In this document: positions 36,791 through 46,605 of the stretch, one piece after another
How positions within the stretch are numbered: position 1 is the first letter of the stretch
Layout of the letters: each line of letters starts with the position of its first letter
Origin: Icerya purchasi
Taxonomy: Eukaryota; Arthropoda; Insecta; Hemiptera; Monophlebidae
Length of the DNA: 64,000 bases
Assembly (NCBI GenBank): GCA_039619475.1
Contig: CM077116.1
Location: 201,213,117 to 201,277,116, forward strand
Reading direction: 5' to 3'
Program-made: the position numbers and the translations under genes
The notes under the pieces: generated by a model
Told to the model about the DNA's origin: nothing
Databases searched by the model: none
The model's input: only the letters and a program-made list of their open reading frames with translations

Positions 36791-37480
36791 CCCCACCACC
36801 CTAAAAAAAAGGGAAAACTGCGTAGAGGAAATAAATCTTCAGTAGAAATTCATTTAAAAAGAAAAAAAAAAAGTGTGATTTGTATGGATATTACTATGCA
36901 GATAAGCCGCAGGAAGCAGCTAGTATATATACATACATACATTATTTTTATATATATATATATATATATAGATCAATTCAGGACATGGGGGGGAAATTAT
37001 ATAATTACATAAAATCTTATACGGTAGGCAGTAGATTTAAGAAATAGCTGTTGCTTCATAAAGAAAAGAAAATAGCGACCTTTATAGAAATTTAAAAATG
37101 TTTTAAAAATACATAATTATTACAATTTAATTTAAATTTTGTTTTATTTTTAGGTGAAAAATAAAACGAAATAAAAAAATTCTAGCTAAAATGGTAGTTT
37201 AGAAATAGTAAAAAGATAGTATTTTTATTAGATTTTACTTCTTTTTTATTTTTGTTAGTAATCCGATCCGAATTCTCTTTGTTCGTGAGCAAGTAAAAAA
37301 AATATATACATTTCTCATTGAATTATTTTTAATTAAAATCACTAAATAAAAATGGCAAAAGATCGACGACAGTTGTTTTTAAAATAGAATAAACAAGGAA
37401 CATTAATAGTTTTACTAGAAAATGATATTAAATATTAGTTATAATTAAATCCGTAGGTAAAATTTATACAAATCTTTTAT
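36791..37480. other. stretch without recognised gene
   Basis: Contains a TA microsatellite (about 36951-36970) and AT-rich sequence. Part of 37080-37200 may continue family Y, but I could not align it with confidence. Confidence 0.4.
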
Positions 37481-37514
37481 AGCATAAATTAAGTTTCTCT
37501 GTTATAACAAAAAA

Positions 37515-38891
37515 TAGGATAATGATCTGGGCCAAAAAATGGGGAATTAAATTTAGTGAGGAAAAATGTCAGCACATAACCTTCACGAACAGATACGTTA
37601 CATGCCCTAAATTACAAATAAACAATGTAGAGCTCAAACAGGTAGACACAGTCAAGTATCTAGGCATGTACCTTGACCGTCGCCTTACGTGGCGCTTCCA
37701 CGTTGCACAAATACGGAGAAAGCTAATCGCACACACTAAAAAGCTATCCTCGCTGATAGGCAATAAATCTAAATTAAGTATAAGGTTAAAAAAATCTATC
37801 TACTTGATGATTATAGCTCCGGTGTGGAGGTATGGCCTAGAACTATATGGAAATACAAGTAGAAGCAACCTTGCTCGTATTCAGAGTCAGCAGTCCATTA
37901 TCCTCCGAGGGATTGCAGCAGCACCAAAATATGTTTCAAACCTAACTCTCCATCGAGATCTGCATGTTCCTTTTGTTAAATCAGTTCATACTCAACAGTA
38001 CAGCAAATTTTTTGAAAATCTAAATCTACATCCCAATCCTAAAGTTAGTAGCATGTTTATAAATACTCTTCCGGGTAATCCGAGAAGAAGGTTAAAGAGA
38101 AGGAAGTGGTGTCGTGACGCTCTTCCCATAACTTAAGTGCATTTAGTTTTAAATACGTTAGCATCAGTTATTATGACTCGAAACTTTTATCAAGTATTTA
38201 CTTCACCGGACTCTGTTGTCCGACCAAACAGCAACGGTTACTATGGGATCCAGGTCATCTGACCCAAATAAACATGACATGTATGGGTGACTCTTAACTT
38301 AGTGATTGCCATGGTGTTCGAATCTTTATCAGATATCATAAGAAGTAGACTTGCTACGTATGGATAACGTTCTACAATAAACTTGACATGTATGGGTCAC
38401 TCTTAACATAGTGATTGCCATGGTGTTCGAGTTTTTGTCAGATATCATAAGAAGTAGACTTGCTACGTATGGATAACGTTCCATAAGGCGATTGCTGTGG
38501 TGCTCGCACTCTTGCACACTAAATGCGTGCCGAGCTTTTATGAAATACACTAAATAGCACTGTTATCATGACGATTGTGCTCTAAATATTACATTGTACA
38601 CGCTGCTGTACTAATCTCATGTTATTCTCTATTAAAATCCATCCCATTCGCTTTTTATATCCTAAGGGCCATATGGTCAAAATTGTGCTGTACTGCTTAT
38701 GTAGCTTTTCGTCCTTCTCTAGACTTTGTATCCCTTTTTATAAGTTGTAGTGAACTATTATAAGCCAAACCCCTCACTGGAGGGCTTTGGATTGGTCACA
38801 TTTCTATCATCATAATACATATATTAAAATTAATACTGGCGCTGTTTGTGGTCCCTCGACTGGTACAGTGGAAAAAAAAAAAAAAAAAAAA
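37515..38891 (+). pseudogene. 5'-truncated Jockey-clade retrotransposon copy with poly(A) tail
   Basis: A 204-residue open frame (37522-38136) covers the end of the RT and the C-terminal part of ORF2: KWGIKFSEEKCQHITFTNR, TVKYLGMYLDRRLTWRFHV, APVWRYGLELYGN, IAAAPKYVSNLTLHRDLHV, and the end region with NPRRRLKR. It corresponds to about residue 697 onward of the intact element at 43.9-46.6 kb but is clearly diverged, so it is a different subfamily. After the stop come about 730 bases of 3' region, including a 109-bp tandem repeat, a weak terminal hairpin (38849-38862), CAGTGG and an A run (38872-38891). It lacks the endonuclease and the FADD box, so it is non-functional. An imperfect target-site duplication may exist (ACAAATCTTTTATAG near 37470 against ACAAATTTTTTCATAG after the tail). 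Confidence 0.85.
38267..38484 (+). repeat. tandem repeat, two 109-bp units
   Basis: Unit 1 (38267-38375) and unit 2 (38376-38484) share AATAAACnTGACATGTATGG, AGTGATTGCCATGGTGTTCGA and TATCATAAGAAGTAGACTTG. They differ at about eight positions. A decayed partial third unit may follow (GGCGATTGCTGTGGTGCTCG). It lies in the 3' region of the truncated Jockey copy. Confidence 0.9.
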
Positions 38892-41800
38892 CAAATTTTT
38901 TCATAGAAGCTTTGGTTCTTTGGAGGGGGATGTCCCTATCGCCCCCTCTAGATCCAACACTGATATATATATATATGTGTGTACTAAGTCTAATTTATAT
39001 AATTTCTAAGTGTTTTATACTATTATAAAATAAATGAATTTATATTTTTATTAAATCCTTTATAAAATAATCGCTGGATAATTTTAAAAAAAAGGTACAT
39101 CTTTGAAATACTAATTCAATTAGATTTGTCATATAATTTCCACATAAAACCTACAGACAAAAAAAAAATAAAAAATATTGTAGTTTAAACCCAGATTATA
39201 AAATGCAGTGCTTCATAATTGGCCGAAGCATATATCTGAATAGAACTGTATTCCCCAGACTGGTCGGTAGTGCATCAAAAATAATGCACTTTTCACCATT
39301 GATATCACTAAAATTCTAATAGTGCAATTCGGTACTATTATGATTGCTTCCTATATGAATAGACGTATTTATATCGGTAAATCATATTTAGATTGTTTTT
39401 TAATGAAGGCTTTGTTACGTGATTTCATTTGCGGGCCACTAGAGCGACTGAAATTGTCCAGCGAGATAGTAATTTCTCAAGGTGAATCTGCTATGCATCG
39501 TCTCATCTGCTGTGCCAAAAGCTCTCTTTTCTCTTGCTTTTATTTTTGTTAAAATCGAAAATTACCGTAAAATTGGCGCCCATCCAACTAATATGGTAAC
39601 TGAGTTTTGTTGTCAAATTCAACACTTCAAAGGAAAATAATATAATACATAGAAGGGTGAAAATGCCTCTTGGTTTTGCCTCCGTATAAAGAGGATCGTT
39701 ATAATTCCTGATTCAATTGCGAATCTGAGTACTATTCAGTTGTTAAAGGCACCATGTAAACTGGGTGAAATACAGCAGTCGCTTATGATAAAATCACAGT
39801 TATTATATACTTACTTCGACTGGCCAGGAAAATTTCTAACGCAATGTTCTGTAGCAAATATCTTCTGGCAAAAACCGCTCTTATTTCCGTGAAATACCAT
39901 TTTCCGTGCAGGTGTTCGCAATATTTTACAACCTGAAACAGAGTATAATTATCTTCCGATTAATTCATCTGATAATAATTATCAAGTCTAATCTAATTAC
40001 AAATTCTACAATAAACAAACGAGATAACAATTTTAAAGCTTCTCCATTCTATTATTCCCAGAGATGACATCGCCAAATCGCTCCAGTGCCTAATAGTAGC
40101 GAAATGTAGGAAACGATATCGAGTGCCAAAGATAGAAGCAGTGTATCGTTCGGCATAGTATACATTTTGAGAACTTTAATCAATCCCAAATACGCCGTGA
40201 ATAGTTTCCATAAGACTCACCTTTTACGATGATGCATCACTTGTCACTTTTCAGATTGCAGTTTAATTTTTAGAAACTTAACTGGGGGTCTTTTGCGGCA
40301 AGTCTCAAAGGCGACACCCTGTTTCAAGTCACAAAGATGACACCTCTGTTTTTTCGTCGCAGTAAATGATCTCAGTAAAGTTGTCTTTTTTTTTTTTTTC
40401 GGATGCACTATTTCCCTCGGATACCTAGAGCACTAGCGCTGCAAAGATTTTTTCGGTTTATATTAGTAAAACCGTTATCTAATAAATATCTTCTCTTTGA
40501 GCACGTTAAGCGTAGAAACTTACACGCGCAGAAACAATAACAAAGAAAAGAGAGCCATCGGTTAAATTTTCACAAAGGAATCAGTAGTGGCCGAGATGAT
40601 GATAGTCGAGAAGGGAAAGATAAGAGGACGCGAGAAGAAGATATATTTTAGCAGATGAAAATACGTAACATTCGATGGAACAGGAAAAAAAAATTTAAAA
40701 AACGTGATTGGAGTCACAAGTAACTTTGGCTAATTTAAACGAAAAGGGCAATTTTATGCAATAACGAAAAGTCAGAAACATTTAGAAACATTTTCAGGCA
40801 AAGGCCAACTTCAAAAGAAAAAGCACAAATACAGAACGAACAAATATCGCGAACGAGATTATAAAAATCTTAAAACGCGAGAAATGTGTACCGCGTGAAC
40901 GTTTACTTTTCTTTCGCGAAACATATTTCTCGTGTTTTACAATTTTTATCATTTCGTTCGTGACATTCGTTCGTTCTGTGTTTGTGTTTTTCCTTTGGAA
41001 GATCTGAAAACACTTTCGCAATAAGTGTACCTTTAGTTATCAGTTGTGTCATTTGTTTGCTATTTAAAAAATATATTATTTAAAAAAAAAACAAAAAAAA
41101 AAAAAAAGCAGTTATTTCTGGTAACAGGTGTGACTCTTATTTTAGTATTAAAGTGATGAGAAATGAAAGTCTATTGGGGAAACAAGTGAATAGCGACGAC
41201 TCGTTAAACGCAAAAAAATTATCACTAAATTTAAATGTAACTTTTACGTTTTTGCCTATAACAGATAAAGTCCGTGTAATTTTACTACTAACAATTCAAT
41301 AGTGGAAATATGTGTAACCTACAGGTGTACATCGTTGGTACCCTACTGCATAGCGAAAGGTACGTTGACAAGTTCACAGAAGATGGCCGTTATATAAATT
41401 GTTACCAGGAGCGCTATATTCTATTTAGCAAACATGTAACATACATAACTCTTTCGATCGCTCAAAAATAATCGTTTCGACAAAATTCAATGTTAAATTA
41501 AGATTATTAACAGTTATCGATATATTTTTTTTGTTCTATTCGATATTCATATTCGATAAGCTGACAGCATATCACTCTTGCAAAATAGAGACATCGGATG
41601 TGCGAATTTAACAGAAGCTCAAGTATCGTCAGTTTTTTTCTCTTAAAACTACCTTACCACTGGAGCTAATGGTGGTCGTCTTTTTGTAAATTTAATTAAA
41701 CCGATTTAGAAACTATTAGATTAAAGAGCGAACAAATATAAATAAAAGAGCAGATACAAAAGAGCAACATAACGATTATTAACACAATGTAATTCTATAA

Positions 41801-42045
41801 ATTCGGGTATCCAGATATTGCGACCAACTTTACTAATTGCCCCTTAATCATCGTGGTGATACCTTTGAAAGGGAAAACTCAGATACCGAAACATTCTTGG
41901 CACGCGTTCATCGTTCCAGCGCAACAGAAACACTAATGAGAGTGTAGCGCGCATTAGCAACACTTACAAATCGTTATAGAGGAATTTGAACAATTCGAGA
42001 TCTTGAATATCGGTAGTAGGACGAAGAGGGAGAAGAAAATGAAAA

Positions 42046-42096
<51 letters not shown>

Positions 42097-43220
42097 GTTT
42101 ACTTTGAACGTTATTTTAATTACACATTGGCCGCAATGTTAAAAGCTGCATTTGTTTCGCTGCCGAATATATTTAAGAGTTAGGAAATGAAAGAAAATTA
42201 TCGGACCTGCTTTTTAATTTATTACTTTAATTATTAAATTTGGTGTTCTCGTAAATTGCTTTCCGGGTAACTTTTTTTTTAGCATCTAAAATGTGTTTGT
42301 ATCGACGGTTTATGAATAGGATTTTCCTCCCCCTTTGTTTAATTCCGATTTCGTCTCATTTAGTAACTTTCCTCAAATTGTAATTTATATTAGGTATTTT
42401 CAATTCCGTTTCTTTGATAATACAGGACGTGCACATTAAGAAAAACGGGTATCCTCGCGAGCTAATATTTTCAATAGTAGCAGCTCGACAGAGTTCCCGG
42501 ATAAAATGAAAATTTTTTCGATTACCTCGTCTATGGAACAAAATGCCGAACTCCGAATGTAAAATCGAACAAAATCTTGAGTTGATCGGTTGATAAAAAC
42601 GACCAGACACATCGTTAAGTCTACGACTAATGTGTTCCGCGATTATTATACTAGGACTCGCGCATATTAAAGACATTAACTTGATTTTTCGAAAGTTTTT
42701 GCCGACACTACCCGATTATTAAACGAGATTTTCTGATGTAAAGAAAGAATTTTATTTATTAACGCACGAAAATAAGGAAAATAATCTTCGCAGGGTCATC
42801 AAACTGGGATATTTTAAGAAAATGCGATAAAAGCGTACCGATACGAAACGTCAGGACTCTACTCACTGATCTAAACCTCCTCCTCCTCCCGTGTCTCTAG
42901 CCATAGTTGCTGCACATGGCACGTAAAATTTAATTTAATAATAATAATAATAACGAAACGTTATTTTCTAGAGATCAACGATTTTATTAAATTTTTTTCA
43001 ACTATATCATAATTTGATAGATCCGTCAAAAATTATTTTTAAAAGCCTTTTTTTTTTTGTAATATTTTATTTTACACTTTTGTGAACAAATGAAAGCGTA
43101 AAAGAAGAAACAAAAAAAAGTCACCTAAACGATATATATTGTACGAATAAGAAAATGAAAAAGTTTTAACGACTTTAGTTTTAAATAAAGTGATTTGCTT
43201 AATAGCCAGAAATAATATAA
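38892..43220. other. long AT-rich stretch without recognised gene
   Basis: Frames are short and none resembles a known protein. Homopolymer tracts are present at about 40387-40399 and 41083-41107. Likely intergenic or intronic. Confidence 0.5.
42050..42091 (+). repeat. (AT)n microsatellite
   Basis: About 20 uninterrupted AT units followed by ACACAC. Confidence 0.95.
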
Positions 43221-43227
43221 TTTTTGG

Positions 43228-43475
43228 TTGAATTTCTTGCATTTTCTTATCAATCTTTTCCAACTTAAAACCCCATACATCTGCAATAAAACTGACTTTC
43301 CTTCTGCGCGTTACTCTAATCTCTCTGCGATTTGCCGCCTTCGTTTTGGGCGTAGTTTGCTCCCTTCTTCGTTTTTCCATCCTTCTCTTGTGCCGTCTCT
43401 TTATTATCCATTGCACCCCCCTAACATTTATTTTATTTGTGACTCTGAAATTGTTCGTCACTTTCAACTGAACAA
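43228..43475 (+). pseudogene. non-LTR retroelement C-terminal fragment
   Basis: The plus strand reads ICRLRFGRSLLPSSFF followed by YFICDSEI, the same post-RNase H module as at 22.6 and 36.1 kb (RLRxGHxxLPxxxF, then xICD). The terminal HIFFEC part is missing and the module stops where the 77-bp hairpin begins. Confidence 0.5.
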
Positions 43476-43658
43476 ACTTATCAAATGAATCAGTGGGAAA
43501 TTACGTTTTTTTCTTTTATGAAATAATAATCGTGTATTTAATTTTAAACACTACTATCTTGAAGCTACCAGCCAACGCGTCAGTGTTTAAAATTAAATAC
43601 ACGATTATTATTTCATAAAAGAAAAAAATGTAATTTCCCACTGATTCATTTGATAAGT
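43476..43658. repeat. short near-perfect hairpin, 77-bp arms
   Basis: Arms 43476-43552 and 43582-43658 are reverse complements with one mismatch (G in TTACG against A in the complement), around a 29-base spacer. The arms begin ACTTATCAAATGAATCAGTG. It could be a small foldback element or the source of a hairpin RNA. No sequence family recognised. Confidence 0.9.
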
Positions 43659-43774
43659 ATTAGAAATAATGTGTTCGATAAATTTTAACATTAATAACAT
43701 TGAACAATTTTTATTCCTCTTTCTTTTATCAAACGGTATTTCCATTTCATACAATGCTTCATTCATTCTCTCCC

Positions 43775-43784
43775 TTCCTTCTTC
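43775..43784. repeat. target-site duplication, 3' side (candidate)
   Basis: TTCCTTCTTC adjoins the poly(A) end and equals 48382-48391. The true length is uncertain because the element's T run follows. Confidence 0.5.
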
Positions 43785-43808
43785 TTTTTTTTTTTTTTTT
43801 TTTTTTTT
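43785..43808 (-). other. poly(A) tail of the Jockey element
   Basis: An uninterrupted T run on the plus strand of about 24 bases immediately after the GTGATGG end on the minus strand. Confidence 0.9.
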
Positions 43809-43819
43809 CCATCACGATC

Positions 43820-43834
43820 TGGCCAAAGTGGCCA
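43820..43834 (-). promoter_or_regulatory. 3' UTR terminal hairpin of the Jockey element
   Basis: TGGCCA-CTT-TGGCCA on the minus strand folds into a six-pair stem, about 11 bases from the poly(A). It is likely a recognition signal for the element's reverse transcriptase; this role is an inference from its conserved position and from covariation with 32954-32972. Confidence 0.6.
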
Positions 43835-43908
43835 TTTAGCGAATTTTTTGACCCTGAACTGGCGTGAAGGGAAAAGCACCCACCGGCACTCACCCACAAT
43901 CTGTAATC

Positions 43909-46605
43909 CTACAAAAGGTCTAGGGGTTTATGACGCCTTAATCTACGTATATTACCGGTGGTATTCAGCAATTGTACAGCCAGGTTATTTGGGTGACCTT
44001 CCAGTCTGGATGCGTGACTCTGAGCACAATGTTTAATAACGTCATTTACGTACGGAATGCACAAGTCTTTGTGCAGAGCATCATTGGTTACATACCATGG
44101 TGCATTTGTTAGGGTCCTTAAGAGTTTATTCTGTACTGTTTGAATTATTTTTATATTTGTTGGCTTAGCACAGCCCCAAAGCTGCAGCCCGTACGTCCAT
44201 ATTGGTCTGATGACAGTGGTGTACAGCAAGCGCTTATTTTCCATTGACAACACGCTATTTCTACCTATAAGCCAGTTCATTGTCCTAACTCGAATGTTAA
44301 TTTCCTTTTTCTTCTTATCAATATGTTGCCTCCAGGTTAGTCGCCTGTCCAAATGCATACCCAAATATTTCACACTGGTTTGGATTGGTATAGTTGTATT
44401 ACAGATTTTAACAGATGGAATCGTAACTTTTCTATTGGTAAAGTGGACATTAACCGATTTTTCTTCATTTATCTTTATTTTCCATTTTCTGAACCAATCT
44501 TCCGCTTTGTGTAATGCATTCTGTAGATTACCACTGGCAGTGACAGGATCCGTGCTACATGAAAGCAAGGCTGTGTCATCAGCGAATGTAGCTACATGCA
44601 CACTGTCCATTACCGGAAAGTCAGCAGTGTATAGTAAATACAGCGTGGGTCCCAACACTGAACCCTGGGGCACCCCGGCTAACACAGGATGAATCTCAGA
44701 AAGTTCATGTTCAAAGCGTACCTGAAAATATCGGTCATTGATGTAAGAATTCATCAATTGTGATAAATTTTCCGGAAGAAGTATTTTTAATTTGTACTGT
44801 AAACTTCCGTGACACACCTTGTCAAAGGCCTGAGCAACATCAATAAACGCAGCCGTACATACCTGCTTTGTTTCTAGACTATTTTCAATTATATTTACTA
44901 CCCTATGTAACTGATCCACTGTGGAGTGTTGTTTAACAAAACCAAATTGATGATTTGGAATTATATTATTTTGTTGCAAATATGGCCGTAACCGATTTAA
45001 TATTAATTTCTCCATTACTTTAGACAACATTGGTAGTAGCGATATAGGCCGATAAGAAGATACATTATGTGGATCTTTTCCGGGCTTAGGAATCATAATA
45101 ATTTGCGCAAACTTCCACTGCTTCGGAAAATACCGTAGGCGAAAAATAGCGTTACAAATAAATGTAATCAACATAAGAGCTTTATGTGGCAGCTCTTTGA
45201 GTAACTTCGCTGTAATCAGGTCATAGCCTGGACATTTTTTGTTCTTCAACGACTTTATTACGCTTTTCACCTCTAGCGGCGAAGTAAACGCTGTCGGAAG
45301 ATTTATTAGCGACGATGACCGCAATTGTGTCGCTGAATATGTTGAGCTAGTATCCGATGTGGAATTTGTTAGATCTGACATTACGTCAGACTTAAATATA
45401 TTCGCCAAGTAAGCAGCAAATAAGTTCGCTTTTCCTTTTTCATTCCTAGCCCAGCATCCACTATTATTATCTCTTATCGGCGGTATGCTCTTAACCGGTT
45501 TTTTAATATTTTTGCAACACTTCCACAGCGAGTAATCATCTTCAGGCAGCGGCGACAGTTTTAATAAATAATCTTTAAATGACTGATTCTTTATATCTGT
45601 TAGTAATTTCTTTAATTGCTTAGCTCTTTTATTAAATAAGGTTTTGTCGTTCGGATATCTGGTTAGAAACCACTTTTTTCGTAGTCGCCTTTTCTCCAAT
45701 ACAAGATCCCTAACTATCTTTGGATATCTGTTATTTACTTTTTTCTGTTCACTATAGGGTGTGTTTAAAGTAGCTGCTGTCTGTATTTCACAAGTAAGGT
45801 ACTGCACTGCGTTCTCGATGTTTTCTTTGCTCTTAAGTGGAATTTTCAAATTTAAATTTAGCTGCAAATGTTCTCTATAGGCTTCCCAATCAGTTTTGTA
45901 ATTATGTAGAAATAATTGAGCTTCTTTATATATAACAGTGTCGCTTAGTGTTAATACAACGGGCGAATGATCAGAAGAAAGATCAAAGGAAGAATTGATA
46001 TCTGTATACTGATATGCTACATCTTTTGTAATATAAAAATCCAGAAGATCAGGCAATTTGTTCGGATCGGCTGGCCAATATGTAGGTTGCCCTGATGAGA
46101 TGTAAGATATATTCTTATTATCCATAGTATTTTTAAGAATCCTACCTCTGGGAGTTGTAAGTCTAGATCCCCAAGCTGTATGTTTGGAATTCCAGTCTCC
46201 AGCCGCTATATACCTGCTACCCAGAGAATCAAAGTAATTTGAAAGCTTCGGAATAGTTAGCTTGTGACGTGGAGGACAATAAACTGCTGATATCACTATC
46301 TGTCCATTTACTGTACATACTTTAATATTGGTTCCTTGAAGATACTCCTCCCTGAAGTGATCCAGTTCATGATGTCTTATGTTTGATTTTATTAAAATAG
46401 CGGAACCCCCCCGCGCTTTCCCAGACGGATGAGTACAATGATATGTTGTATAATTATTTATTTTAAAGTAATCTAATACGGTTAAATGTGACTCTGATAT
46501 TAAACATATATCTATAGAATTGTTATTCAAAAATACTTCGATTTCGGCTTTATGGTTTTTTAAACCATTTGCATTCCATGTCGCTATCGTTAAATACTTA
46601 ACCAT
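43909..46605 (-). CDS. Jockey-clade ORF2: endonuclease and reverse transcriptase (898 aa)
   Basis: This protein carries out target-primed reverse transcription: it nicks chromosomal DNA and copies the element RNA at the nick. Residues about 1-220 form an apurinic-type endonuclease with ATWNANGL (Asn11), SESHLT (Glu39), GDWNSKH (Asp137, Asn139) and SSDHSP (Asp212, His213), so all catalytic positions are present. Reverse transcriptase spans about 450-740: KKCPGYDLI, IPKPGKDP, SYRPISLLP, FIDVAQAFDKV, GVPQGSVLGP, and the catalytic box FADD (about 674-677), then VKYLGMHLDRRLTW. A thumb and C-terminal region follows (LWGCAKPTN, NAPWYVTNDALHKDL). There is no RNase H domain, as usual in Jockey. The length is close to the ~900 residues of the family. 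The start ATG overlaps the ORF1 stop as TAATG, which selects this start. No frameshift or stop is seen. Confidence 0.96.
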   Translation of the reverse strand: MVKYLTIATWNANGLKNHKAEIEVFLNNNSIDICLISESHLTVLDYFKINNYTTYHCTHPSGKARGGSAILIKSNIRHHELDHFREEYLQGTNIKVCTVNGQIVISAVYCPPRHKLTIPKLSNYFDSLGSRYIAAGDWNSKHTAWGSRLTTPRGRILKNTMDNKNISYISSGQPTYWPADPNKLPDLLDFYITKDVAYQYTDINSSFDLSSDHSPVVLTLSDTVIYKEAQLFLHNYKTDWEAYREHLQLNLNLKIPLKSKENIENAVQYLTCEIQTAATLNTPYSEQKKVNNRYPKIVRDLVLEKRRLRKKWFLTRYPNDKTLFNKRAKQLKKLLTDIKNQSFKDYLLKLSPLPEDDYSLWKCCKNIKKPVKSIPPIRDNNSGCWARNEKGKANLFAAYLANIFKSDVMSDLTNSTSDTSSTYSATQLRSSSLINLPTAFTSPLEVKSVIKSLKNKKCPGYDLITAKLLKELPHKALMLITFICNAIFRLRYFPKQWKFAQIIMIPKPGKDPHNVSSYRPISLLPMLSKVMEKLILNRLRPYLQQNNIIPNHQFGFVKQHSTVDQLHRVVNIIENSLETKQVCTAAFIDVAQAFDKVCHGSLQYKLKILLPENLSQLMNSYINDRYFQVRFEHELSEIHPVLAGVPQGSVLGPTLYLLYTADFPVMDSVHVATFADDTALLSCSTDPVTASGNLQNALHKAEDWFRKWKIKINEEKSVNVHFTNRKVTIPSVKICNTTIPIQTSVKYLGMHLDRRLTWRQHIDKKKKEINIRVRTMNWLIGRNSVLSMENKRLLYTTVIRPIWTYGLQLWGCAKPTNIKIIQTVQNKLLRTLTNAPWYVTNDALHKDLCIPYVNDVIKHCAQSHASRLEGHPNNLAVQLLNTTGNIRRLRRHKPLDLL

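Noticed and set aside
43072..43467. 131-residue minus-strand frame rich in Arg and Lys
   Set aside because: It is antisense to the post-RNase H module on the plus strand and otherwise low-complexity.
44210..44692. 160-residue plus-strand frame
   Set aside because: It is antisense to the intact Jockey ORF2.
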